A stretch of 64,000 bases of DNA, taken from positions 16,381,382 through 16,445,381 of the forward strand of contig CM022945.1 in assembly GCA_012931725.1 (NCBI GenBank). Reading direction: 5' to 3'. Position numbers and translations under genes: made by a program. How positions within the stretch are numbered: position 1 is the first letter of the stretch; each line of letters begins with the position of its first letter. The notes below the pieces were generated by a model, which worked only from the letters and a program-made list of their open reading frames with translations, was not told where the DNA came from and searched no databases. This stretch comes from Litsea cubeba. Taxonomy: Eukaryota; Streptophyta; Magnoliopsida; Laurales; Lauraceae. This document shows, piece after piece, positions 23,053 to 33,924 of the stretch.

Positions 23053-23448
23053 AAATTAAGACTAAAATGCCCACTTGTAAATTTACCAAAATGATTGAAC
23101 TTCACCCCTCCCAGAGTCTACTTGATTTGATATGAGAAGGGTTCTACTGCTATCTACGCACTGCGTTTTCCCTCCAAATCAAAATATGAGAAGGGTTCCT
23201 CTGTTTACAATCTTCGTGCATTCATCATTCCTCTCTACTTGCTTCCCTCCTTTTCAGTTTAAATGAACGTGAAGACTACATCAGGAAGAGAAGGTTTCTA
23301 CTTCCTGTATTGACTCCTCTCTACTTCCCCCCTTTTTCATCTTCTTCACTCCCGGTATAAAGCCTCACCTCATTCTCTATTTGACTGCAACGATTTTAAT
23401 CTTGATTTCATTCAAAGTTGATACCCGCTTTGCTAGCATTCTTAAGCA

Positions 23449-26400
23449 ATGGACGAGCGAAAGGACAAACAGATAATGGCTTCCGATCATTCGAGCAGTG
23501 TCGAGGTAAGCATATTCATCGCGACTTGTGATATGGTTAGAGACGAACCGTTCGGCCCTGCATGTCCGACCGAATGTCCTTTATGCCACATGTTAGTACC
23601 AAAGATTTCACAATTGAATGGCACTACAGTGCCGATAAGAATAGAAATCTGCGGACATGACTGACCGAAAATAAGGAAATCGTGCGGACATGCAGGACCA
23701 AAAATAAGGACAATGTGCGATGATTTAGGTTCGAACAATTTAATTTTGTCCGGATATTCAGAGCCGTGCAGTTGTGTCATTTACATACTCTAACAAAATT
23801 GGTTCCATAGCAGTTTCATGCGCCTACTTAATGCAGCAAGGTTGGGTCGGAATGTGTGGTCGACTATAGTAATGAGTTTATCACTCAAGAGGTGATTAAT
23901 CTAGATGAATCATTCGATATTTAAATTGATGAAGTCACTTGGTTTAATATATTTTTGTTTGGTTATGTGCAGATATTCACAAGCCGAGAAGCCCTAATTA
24001 ATTGGGCTCGTGAGGTTGGGAGGAGAAATGATTTCATTGTTGTGATTAAGACATCAGCAGCGCCCAACAGGAGAAATAAAAAACCAAGGCTGACCCTTGG
24101 GTGTGAGATGAGTGGGTCTTATAGAGACACGAGGATAACTAAAGATGGGACCGTTGGGAAGAAATTGAAGCTGACTGGTTCAAAGAAATGTGGCTGCCCA
24201 TTCACGTTACAAGGCAAAGTGGTTGGCTCAAATGAGGAATGGATGTTGCATGTAGTGTGTGGTGTGCATAATCATCCAGCTGCAGACTTTCTAGAAGGGC
24301 ACTCATTTGTAGGGAGATTAACAAAGGATGAAACTTCATAACTGGTAGACATGTCCAAGAATATGGTTCGGCCAAAGGATATCTTGGTGACTCTGAAACA
24401 TAAAAATGAGTTAAATGTAAGCACAATGCACGTCAAAGGCATAAAGTTGTGGAGAGGGCTGGACGGAGTCAGATGCAGCAACTGTTGAAATTATTGGCGA
24501 ATCATAGCTACATTGAGTGGCATAGGAATTGTCCTGCAACAAATACTGTCATTGACTTGTTCTTCACACACCCTACCAGCCTAGACCTCTTGTGTGCATT
24601 TCCTCATGTGTTGATAATGGACTGCACCTACAAGACCAATCGGTATCGAATGCCCTTATTGGATATTGTTGGGGTTACATACACAGAGAAGACTTTTTCG
24701 GTATGCATTGTATATCTCCAGAATGAACGTGAAGACTGCTACTCATGGGCATTGGGTATTTTGCGCAAAGTTATTGGCGAGGGTGTTCTTCCTAGTGTTA
24801 TCGTCACTGACAGAGAGATGGCTTTAATGAACGCCATATCTATTGTTTTCCCCGGCGCCAAACATCTTTTATGCAAATGGAATATCAACTGAAATATCTT
24901 GGCTAAATGCAAGAAGTTGTTTGAGACGAAGTAAAAGTGGGACCGGTTTATAATGAGTTGGAACATGTTGGTCTCCTCGTCCACAGAATAACATTACAAT
25001 CTGCAATTCAACTTATTTCTAAAGGAGTTCATCACCTATCCGGCAACACTTCAGTATGTTAGAGCGTCTTGGTTAGATGAGTACAAGGACAGATTTGTGG
25101 CTGCCTGGACAGACAAGGTCATGCATTTTGATAACACTACTACAAACAGGGTGGAGAGTTCACATGCACAGCTGAAGCGGCAGCTTGGATCAAGCTAGGG
25201 GACTTTTGAAGACTCTTGGATGAAGATTCACAACCTATTGCTATTGCAACATACAGAGTTAAATGCATCATTTGAAAAAAGTAAGACGGTTGTGCAACAC
25301 AATTTCAAGCCTTCCGAATTCAACGAACTTCGTGGGAATATTTCTATAAGTGAATTAGAGAAAATCTTGGCTGAGACGAAACGAGCCTCGTCAATTGGTA
25401 TTGATAGAGATGTTTGTGGCTGTGTACTTCGACACACACATGGTCTACCTTGTGCTCATGAGATTACAGCATACATAGGTGCTGGGCGCCCTATTCCTCT
25501 AGATTGCATTCATATGCATTGGTGCAAGCTTGATTTGCTATCTACCGTTTCTACCCAGGACTCTAGTGTCAATTTGGATTGCATGCCAGAGATAGATTTA
25601 ATCGTCGAACAGTTCAGGTGCTATGATTCGAGAAAGAAGTTACAAATCTTGGATAAGCTTAGGGAGTTATCAAAGCTTGATATGACCTCATTGATCAAGC
25701 CAGATCCGAAAGCTAAATGTAGGGGGCACCCCAAATTGAAATTATATAATTCTACTAAACGTGAACCCTCTTCCTTTGAATTTGTCGAATCAGCTCAGGG
25801 TAGTTACTCTCCTGTCATGAAGACGGAAGAGACTATTGTCAGTAGCAGGGCCTCCTTAGTTCCCGTGAAGAGGCTGATGCCTAAGCAAAAGGTCAGTCGC
25901 ACCTGAAATTTGAAGCCAGTTTCTTATATTAACACACTCCTAGCTGGTTTAACGCCTTATATTCATCATGTAAAGGATGTCAATGCGGATGGCAACTATG
26001 GCTTTAGAGCAATTGCAGGGTTGATGGGACTTGGTGTTGATTCGTAGTAGCAGGTACGGAAAGATCTTTCTAGAGAGTTGGTGACTCATGCAGAACACTA
26101 CAGACAATTATATGGATCACACCAAAGGGTTGATGAATCTCTTCACGTCATATCGTACCAAGGGGATTGCCCTCCATATGATCAGTGGATGACGATGCCG
26201 GACATGGGACATCTAATTGCATCGCACTATAACGTTGTCCTATACCACTTGTCAATTGAGCAATGCCTGACTTTTCTTCCTCTTCGATTGGTGCCTATTC
26301 CTACTGCTACTAGGCAGGAGATCGTAATCGGTTTTGTCAATCAGAACCACTTTGTTCAGGTGATAAAAGTAGATTCACCTATCTTATTTTGCATGAAATG

Positions 26401-26601
26401 CCGTGACTCACTTGAACTCCTTGTTATGTGTAGGTTTTCCTCGTGCAAGGTCATCCAATTCCACCCATTGCTACTAATTGGATTCGTCACCTTCACCCTT
26501 CTGCAGATGGTTGGGTTACAGCTTATCAATCTCAGATCCAACATTTCAGAGAAATTATCAGTCCATCAGTTGCCAGATGTGAAACCATCGACCTTAAATG
26601 A
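23449..26601 (+). pseudogene. MULE transposase pseudogene with C-terminal OTU domain
   Basis: Exon 1 (23449-23505) encodes MDERKDKQIMASDHSSSVE with donor GTAAGC. Exon 2 opens at 23973 after TGTGCAG. A FAR1-type (WRKY-GCM1) zinc finger has KKCGCPF and HNH near 24180-24270. The MULE domain has IMDCTYKTNRY (first Asp), VIVTDREMALMNA (second Asp) and TNRVESSHAQLK (region of the Glu). A SWIM finger reads CGCVLRHTHGLPCAH (about 25415-25460). After a TGA at 25904-25906 the same frame continues into an OTU domain to TGA at 26599-26601, with an intron at 26360-26433. There is one frameshift near 24430. Stops at 24339, 24890, 24931, 24988, 25196, 25904 and about 26045 sit mostly where Gln, Arg or Trp is expected. 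Confidence 0.9.
25960..26601 (+). pseudogene. OTU-like domain of the MULE protein, catalytic Cys lost
   Basis: The OTU start reads VNADGNYGFRAIAGLMGLGV where the family has D-G-N-C; the codon at 25997-25999 is TAT (Tyr). WMTMPDMGHLIAS, YNVVLYHLS, QCLTFLPLR and the His-bearing IGFVNQNHFVQ follow. Splicing 26360-26433 joins NHFVQ to VFLVQGHPIPPIATNWIRHL, the expected continuation. OTU domains are deubiquitinase-like cysteine peptidases, and OTU modules are known in some plant MULE proteins. Here activity would be lost even without the stops (two TAG codons near 26045-26050). Confidence 0.82.
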
Positions 26602-27257
26602 TTGTTACATTTTATAAGGATGTACAAGGATCCAATTTTTTAAGAACTCAATGAAATTGAGCCTTGTTGTAACTTTTTCCACCGTTTTTTTTAATAAAAT
26701 AGCATTCCATATATCTTCATGGTGCATGGCACATCACTTAAGTTGTAGTTGCTAATTGCGGATGACAATTTAAACTGAACGGTCCTGATATTCCGAGAAA
26801 TAACAGTTTGCACGGCCATGTATAACCGAGAAATAACAATTTTCACGGCCCTGTATAACCGAGAAATAACAGTTTTCACGGCCCTGTATAACCGAGAACT
26901 AACAGTTTACACGGCCCTGAGATGCCGAGCAGTTTCTATGGCGTCGGCCCTGATACGCCGAACACAAGATCATCAATTTCTGGTACCAACATTGGCAACT
27001 TTGTTCATACCAGTTTACAAAACTACTTCATCCATTTCATCTAAATGCTATGCAAATACAAAGATACTATCATTTTACATCAATACAAGCTACAACATTA
27101 AAAAAGATATCTATAAAGGGGCCAATGGATGTCAAAAGTTTTACATGTACCATCTTTGTTACCCAAAAAAATTGCATAAACTCAGTTTACAATATTTCAA
27201 AAGAAGTACTTCAACCAGAACCACAAAAAAATACAGATCAAATGCTAAGTCCACATC
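26602..27257. other. Spacer between convergent MULE genes
   Basis: It contains the 33-bp repeat array and otherwise AT-rich sequence. AATAAAAT at 26692 could serve the transposase as a polyadenylation signal. Confidence 0.55.
26784..26962. repeat. 33-bp tandem array in MULE
   Basis: About five head-to-tail units share CACGGCCCTGTATAACCGAG and AAATAACAGTTTT, the outer units being more diverged. Related GCCGAGAAAATGTTTTCTAC units of the same 33-bp period lie at 29355-29455, and CGTTCGGCCCTG occurs near 23557 and 29305. Confidence 0.85.
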
Positions 27258-29262
27258 CTAGACCCCACGTCTCACTCTGCAACTGTAAGTGCGTGCCTCG
27301 CTCCGTGGCGGTCTATGAACAAGATCTTCCAGATCAGCTCCATCTAAGACCCTGTTGACGTCCTCAAGGGCCGCGTACAAGGCATCAGGATCTCGGACAC
27401 TCGACTATGCCATCTCCTTAGAATAGGCTGAATAATACTTTGGGCATTCACGATGCGCTGTTAATTGATCACATAATGCACAAATTAGTCAGTTGGTTAC
27501 ACTTAATATAATAGTTTAGTTGTCAGGCATCATACCAATCGTGGGTCTATAGAAGAGCTGCCCTGAGAATCTTGAACACGCGGATTGAATGTGGAGCGAT
27601 GTGCAGGGTTCTGAATGATTGGGTGCGACCCTCGGAGGAACCATTCCATATAATTGGGTGCACAGTCCTACGGCACACCACGCTCCATCGGAGACAGGAG
27701 GTGGTTATGCCACCTCTCCCATACTTGATCCAAGTAATTGTAAACGATCCGATACTGATTGTTGTGGCACCCCTAGTGGCGCGCTGTGGAGCTAGTGGAG
27801 TGGGGGGAATGCGTTGGACCCTACCAAACTACCTAAGCACCCAATCAGGATGATATGGTTCAATGATGTCGATCCACTTAAGATAGCCTATATAAAAAGC
27901 AACCTCGTTAAAGGGCTGATCTGCCCTGTGCTCTCGGTAGGGGTCCCACACCACCTGCAACATTAATCAACATATGCATTAGTTAAATTGTACGGTACTC
28001 ATTTACTCAAATTTTTTATTTATAACTTATAAGACCTTACCTCATGGACACCAAGATCGTCAAGTGCCTCTCGTAATGACTGCAGGTTGGACATTTGGTC
28101 CCCAGACTCTCTTCGTGGCACCCAGCGATGCACCCACGGTAAATTTTCTGTGTATGTGCCGTTTTGGTGAGGCCTACACCTAGAGAAATGCTCGTAAATC
28201 CATGCCTCTAATAGAGTCAGATATCCTGCAATCTGCCTGACTCCACTCCGAGTAGCAAACCCCAACTGTCGATACAGGTGCGCAAGTGCAGCAGCTCCCC
28301 AAGCATATGTGCGTGCCTCATCGAAGTTCATTAGTAGCCTTAGATAGAGCACTGGGACCCTCGTGCAACTCTTGTCTGTGAAGAGTGTACAGCCCAAGAT
28401 ATACAATAGATATGCTCTAGCGGGATGCCTAATGTGCTCTTCTGGATCCGCATTGGTCACGTCTCCATATAGATCCCTCAGCCACTCCAGTCTAACCGAT
28501 GAGCCCCACACACCTACTAACTCTTCATGTGCCTGCTGGGATGCGACCCCAAGACCATGCTCTACAAGTGTCTTTTATCGCTCAAATGACAGTGGGTCCA
28601 CTGATACAGATTTTCCAGTGACCGGGATCCCTAAAATGGTGCTCACGTCATCAAGGGTAATCGTCATTTCACCGAAAGGCATGTGGAATGTGTTTGTCTC
28701 AAGCTGCCATCTTCCCACAAAGGCTGACACCATGTTCTTATTGATGGAACGATAAGATGTTGCCACCAATGGAGCTAACCCTGTACGGCCAATGAGACGA
28801 CTAAAAACGGTATTCTGCCTTCCTTCTGAATTCCATGCTCATTCACTGATTTTTTGCCAATGGCTTATGCATTTAAGTGGCGGTCTCTCCTGCAAAATGA
28901 AATAAAGAACAAATTAGTGAAGGTAATAAATATTTAAAACATGTCTACCAAGATTATTCACAAACCTGCTGCTACCAAATACTTGCAGCAATATGTGTCC
29001 GAAAACTAGGTAACAGGGTCAAACTTGTAGCCCCCCGCCCCCCCCCCCCCGGCGGGAATTCCTCCAGTCATATCATGAGCAACAGTTGAAGTTCGTTCAC
29101 ATACTTCTTCTGCCTATTCAGAGACTTCGGTCTCCACTTGGGCTTCGGGTTGTTCTTCAACTACTTCTTCGTCACCCTCGGACACATCAGCAACAAACCT
29201 TTGACGGAGTCTCCTGTTCGACGCTGTATCCTAGAGGTCCTAGAGGTAATGGGCACATCCAT
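27258..29262 (-). pseudogene. MAIN-like plant mobile domain (PMD) gene carried by the MULE
   Basis: A - strand spliced gene. Exon 1 runs from the ATG at 29262 into an acidic segment (FVADVSEGDEEVVEEQPEAQ after a shift). Exon 2 (about 28889-28041) starts ERPPLKCISHWQKI and includes RTGLAPLVATSYRSI, FVGRWQLETNTFHMPFGEMT and TLDDVSTILGIPVTGK, the hallmark PMD block, then YLLYILGCTLFTDKS and WGAAALAHLYRQLG. Exon 3 (27954-27536) gives VVWDPYREH and HPDWVLR, then YMEWFLRGSHP after a shift. Exon 4 (27457-27258) ends in RVRRGV and a stop. Introns 28040-27955 and 27535-27458 have GT-AG ends. In-frame stops lie near 28575, 27828 and 27408. PMD proteins of the MAIN/MAIL family act in the nucleus; the role inside a MULE is unknown. 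Confidence 0.85.
29031..29054. repeat. Poly-C tract in PMD intron
   Basis: A run of C interrupted by one G (CCCCCCGCCCC then C-rich to CGGCGGG) near the first intron of the PMD gene. It is simple sequence prone to slippage. Confidence 0.8.
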
Positions 29263-29354
29263 ATTTCTAAAAAGAAAAATCATCAGTACATAGTTTACCA
29301 CTGAGTCACAGCCCGTTCGGCCCTGACTATCTATGTGGATATTATGGTATCGGC

Positions 29355-29455
29355 GTTACAGTGCCGAGAAAATGTTTTCTACTCGGACCCACAATGTCAA
29401 GAAAATGTTTTCTACTCGAACCCATAGTGCCGAGATTTTTAGGTTTTTACAGATC
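29355..29455. repeat. 33-bp repeats near left gypsy junction
   Basis: Three units sharing GAAAATGTTTTCTACTCG and GACCC/AACCC, related in period and motif to the array at 26784-26962. Confidence 0.75.
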
Positions 29456-29567
29456 GTGCAATCCGAAGAGAATGTCTTCTTTCGAACCTACAACGCCGAA
29501 CAGGATTGTCACAGACACACTGAAACGATGACAGTGGCTGGATAAATGGGGGTGACAAAGGCGCATG

Positions 29568-29572
29568 AGGGA
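29568..29572. repeat. Gypsy target site duplication AGGGA (left)
   Basis: It is repeated at 56610-56614. Confidence 0.93.
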
Positions 29573-32121
29573 TGATGGACAGCGCTTCTGCTCGGTTCTA
29601 CCGAGGTCGGCGGACGTGGGAGTCCGTTTGATCTGACCCTTTCGTAACCGGGGGGCAAAGGCGTGCATCAACATTTTCTTTTGGTGTGGGTGTGCCAGAT
29701 TTTTTATTTTACTTGGAATTACAAGTGGAAATCCGGAGATCGACCTTCGCAAGTAAAAAGGAAATCAACTTCTTTCAAGTTTTCCATTGCACATATATTT
29801 AAGAAAAGAGACGTTTTTCTTGGTTTGCCGTGAAAGGTGGTTTTTTTTGGCATTTATAGCCAATTTTGGCGTTTATAGCCGATTTTTAGCGTTTATAGCC
29901 GATTTACAATTCTTATCAATAATGAAAGACAAGAGTTGTGATTTTTATATCTTTTGGAAAAATACAAACTACAATGAAAAGCAAGAAAATGAGGATCTAA
30001 CTTCTCAGGAGATTGTGGGGGACTCGTTCAGATTGACGGTCGGAAGTCATATGTGGACTTCGCCATCATCCATGCAGATGAGAACAAAGGATGCTTTTGA
30101 TTCGCTTGGCTTGGTTATAACCTCAGGTTTTTAGAGGACAAAGACCAAAATGAGGTCCTATGTCCAATAAAAAGCTAAGTAGACGGGCTGAAAAGCCACG
30201 TCTAAGCCATTAGAGGCAAAAGGAGAAGGCAAGGTCCTTGGGGGGATAACCCCCAAGGGACTTTTGTCACCTTGTAGCGGTGGCCGGTGCAGAACTTCAG
30301 TAGAGTTTTCTCTCTTTCTTTCTCTGGATTTTCTGTGCTTTTTCTGATTAGGGATCTCTGTTTGATTTTTCCGATCTGGAATTCTTTGGAATGCTCTCCT
30401 ATTTATAGGCTTTTAGGTAGCCATTTAGGAGGATTTTTGAGCCTTAATTGTCATAAAGCTATATAAAGGGAGGAGTTACAAGATTGAATTCTTTATTTTG
30501 TAACTCCTTTTTCTTGGCTTCTGATTGGCCGGAGGAGATTAAGGGCATTTAATCGCCATGATGGGAGGAGTTTCATAGGTTAAATGCCATGAATCAATTG
30601 ACTTGTAACTCCCGGGTGCTTGCTTCTGATTGAGCCATCCAAAGAAATGAATTAATGACTGCAATAAAGCTAGTCAATTAATTGTATTAAATGGTCGCCG
30701 AGCAGTTGAAGAGTCGCGGGCCGTGCCGCGTCTTTTGGAATTCTTCTGGCGATGATCATCCATGGATCTTTATGTAGATCGACATTGGATGACCATGTAA
30801 CTTCAGGTGTTAGTTGCCAACAGCGGGTCGGTGCCATCTGTCCTGTCGATTTCTCGATCGTTCGGGTAGAAAGCACACTTTTTTGGTTGACCGGTTGGCG
30901 ATCAATGTTGATTTTGATACTCTTGATGATTGACCTGTGATTTTGACAGATGTCAAAGGATTTGGCAACTCAAAAGTATGAATTTTGGAAAATCTTAGGA
31001 GTCGGACGTTTCGAATAACGAAAAACGATGAAAAATGGGGTTTTCGGGGCCCACACGGCGATTCCGGGCTCCATGGTCGCAGGGGTCTGCGACCCTGGGG
31101 GGGATTTCACCCCTTTTGTCCCGTTTTGCGTCCGTTTTTTATGTTTTTTTATTCTTTTTTTGTATTCTGTATTTTTCTTGACATTTTTGATCATTTATTG
31201 GCCTGATTTCCCTGTAGAAAAACTTGATGAGAATCCTTGCATTTTTTAGTGCAAAGTGTCCAATTTTCCGGGAAAGCCGAAGACTTTGTCGCGCAAAGCT
31301 GCCGATTTTCCGCCAGAAGCTGAAACTGGGTCAAACGATGTCGGAATGACCTGAAATTTGGGGTGAAGCCTTCTGAGCAATAAATAAGACCAATCATAGG
31401 CTTTTGTTTGAGTTTTGAACCCGTTTGGGGTCCTATCACCAGTAGACTTATTTTTGTCGCTATGAAGATGTCGCGGCTTGATGTGTGGTCAACTGAAGTC
31501 CGATTGACTTGAAATTTGACAGGGAACCTATTGGAGTCATTTTAAGATGATCCATAGGCTCTGTCTTGGAAACCATGGTCCCAGGGAGTTTCACCGCCTA
31601 GAGGCCTGATTTGCTTCCGAGCGTCGAAGTCTGGTCAAATGTTTTCGAAATGACCTGAAACTTGACGTGTAGCCCTTTGTAAGTATTTTGAAGCCGTCCA
31701 TGTGCTCTATCTGATGAGTGATGGCGTCGGTGGTTCTTGCCGCCGAGAGGCTTGATTTAGTTGTTCGAGGGTTGATGTAGAGTCAAACATTGTCGGTTTG
31801 ACTCAGAACTTGACTTGGAGCCTTTTGGATGTATTTTGAGACCATCCATCGGCTCTGATCGAAGATTTAGTGTCTCTAATGCTTTCGCCGCCGGGAGCTC
31901 ATTTTCAGCTGCCGGAGAAGCGAAGTTAGGCCAAATGATTTTGAAATGGCCCGAAACTTCTTGTGTACTCCTCTTTTGGCTGTCTTAAAGGATCTTGCAG
32001 TTTTTGTTTGATTCTGACAAGATTTGATTTTTGGAAGTAGCATTGCCAATTTATGGCAGGTTGCGACTTCATGTAGCTTTTTGGATCTTGAAGAACCAAA
32101 GTGACATTTTTGGTGTCAACA
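29573..32121 (-). repeat. 3' LTR of gypsy element (intact copy)
   Basis: 2549 bp, TGATGG to CAACA on the + strand. It matches the other LTR over its length with scattered differences (about 7% in the first 180 bp). It contains CATTTATAGCC-type repeats (29848-29905) and five diverged repeats (31310-32000). No coding function is seen; open frames inside it are chance. Confidence 0.93.
31310..32000. repeat. Diverged tandem repeats inside gypsy LTR
   Basis: Five blocks of about 140-170 bp each carry GGTCAAA, then GAAATGACCTGAAACTTGAC or a variant, then a CCATCCATNGGCTCT-like stretch. They also occur in the other LTR (55800-56480). Confidence 0.7.
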
Positions 32122-32135
32122 AATGCCCCCTCGAG
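32122..32135 (-). promoter_or_regulatory. Polypurine tract of gypsy element
   Basis: On the - strand CTCGAGGGGGCATT abuts the LTR start TGTTGACACC. This fixes the element's orientation as - strand. Confidence 0.75.
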
Positions 32136-33104
32136 GTGCAGCGACGAGTTGTTTAACTTTTGTAGTCGATGTGCCTCGAAGAGATTTCTGAAGGAGAGCT
32201 TGTGACTTGATCAAGAGCCTTTGAGCAGTCTTTCTTTTGGTATTGTAGCCTTTTGAGCTTCCAGGGGAATTTTATGGTAGTGAAAGGGATCACATACCAT
32301 CTCGAGGTAAAGTTTTGAAGATGACATCAGGGATGTGGATTTAGGTTTTGACCTTGTGACCTAACAAGCTGTATATGGCACGTTAGGGGGTCGGGTTTGA
32401 TTTTGACCGTGTGACCCAACAAGCTGTATGTGGAATGTTGGGGGGTCGATTTTGGTTTTGATCTTGTGACATAACAAGCTGTATGTGGCAAGTTAGGGGA
32501 CCAGGATTTGGTTTGGATTTTTGTGGAATGTCAATTTCAAGATTTTGGCTCAATTTGGTATATGAGGCTGGATGGTTTGATTTCTGGAAGCTCATGGGGC
32601 TTGGAATTCTTTTTGTATGGTCCAATCAACTCAAAAGAGGCATGAAACCATTTTTGTATGCTCTTGGTAAGAGGGATTTCTCTTTGACTAAAAGCCCAAA
32701 TTTTTTTTTTAGTGCCTAGGTGATCATACCTGGCTCATATAGGCTAACCCATGGGACCTTAAGCTTTTGAAATGGCTTAGATCTCATATGGTGTCATTTT
32801 TGTAAAGAATATCTAAAAATATCTCCTTTGGATAGAGAATATCTAAGAATATCTTTATTTGGAGAGAGTCTCTCATGTTCCATTTATTTTGGAAGAGAAT
32901 ATCTCAAGATATCTTTCTTTGGGAGAGAATATATCAAATCTCCTATCTTTTGGGAGAAAATCTCTCATTAATTTCTTTTTTGGAGAGAATCCCTCAAGAT
33001 ATCTTTCTTCTGGGAAAGAATCTTTCTAATTTCTTTCTTTTGGTAAGGTTACTAATTAGTAACACTTACCTCTTTCATCTTTCCTTCTTTGGTTTGCTCT
33101 CTTC
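32136..33104. other. Gypsy non-coding segment upstream of the antisense gene
   Basis: It contains two small arrays: GTGACCTAACAAGCTGTATGTGG-type units (32366-32495, three copies, about 60 bp) and GGAGAGAATCTCTCAAGATA-type units (32800-33040, about 30-40 bp period). No gene is recognised. Confidence 0.6.
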
Positions 33105-33112
33105 TATAAAAG
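33105..33112 (+). promoter_or_regulatory. TATA box of antisense PMD gene
   Basis: TATAAAAG sits 129 bp before the ATG at 33234, with CT-rich sequence between, a normal plant core promoter layout. It is on the strand opposite to gag-pol. Confidence 0.6.
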
Positions 33113-33243
33113 CAAGGAGGAGGTTGGATCTCTTGCTCTTATTGCTTTCTTTTGCAATAATCCCAAGAGGGCTTCAAGACCAAGAGTTCTTCTTCTTCAA
33201 GATCTTCAAGACTTTTCTTCTTCTTCTCCATCAATGGCTTCAG

Positions 33244-33924
33244 GTAAGTTATCTTTTTCAAGAAAACTCCATTGTAGGAAATAGGATGATAAAAAAAATG
33301 TTCTTTCTTTTTTTTTGTTTCTTTCTTTTCTTTTTTTTTTTGTTTCTTTCTTTTCACGTGTTTTCTTCTTTTTTTTTTACATGTTTTTTTTTCTCTTTTT
33401 TTTGTGGGCCGTACTGCCACTTGGCCTGTGGGCCAGTCCCATTTTTTGTTTCCCTTTTTTTTTTATATATCTCTCCCTCTTTTTTTTTTTTGAGAAAGTT
33501 TTCTTTTTCTCTTTTTTTTTTATTCTTTTCTTTCTCCTTTCTTTTTTTTTTGAGAAAGTTTTTTTTTTTTTGCTCATCATGATAATGCATTTTTTTTGGC
33601 AAACCAAGATGTTCATGCATGCATTCTTTTGTAAATTGAATTTGTAGCATGATGTGATAGCATACCTGAAAGTTTTTGCAAATTTGAGAATTTGGAGCTC
33701 GCAGCGATGTTGAGCCCTTCCTGATTTTGCGGAGACTTTGAGGTTTCGAAAGTTTGGAGTTTCGAAGCTCGCAGCAATGTTGAGCCCATCTTCAAGCTTT
33801 CTATTTCTTTCGGGATATTTCATTTTCTTCGGAATTGCCCCTGAATCATGTCAAAATTTCGCCAGATCTTTTTTAGCGAAATCCTGTCATTTTGATGATT
33901 GATCTTTTTTTTTAACCTTTGCAG
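33244..33924 (+). other. Intron 1 of antisense PMD gene, T-rich
   Basis: GTAAGT to TTTGCAG, 681 bp. It is dominated by poly-T and CTTTTTT runs (33300-33580), which produce meaningless Phe- or Lys-rich open frames on the two strands. Confidence 0.7.

Noticed and set aside
33139..33823. Long Lys-rich and Phe-rich open frames
   Set aside because: They are translations of poly-T/poly-A runs in the first intron of the antisense gene.
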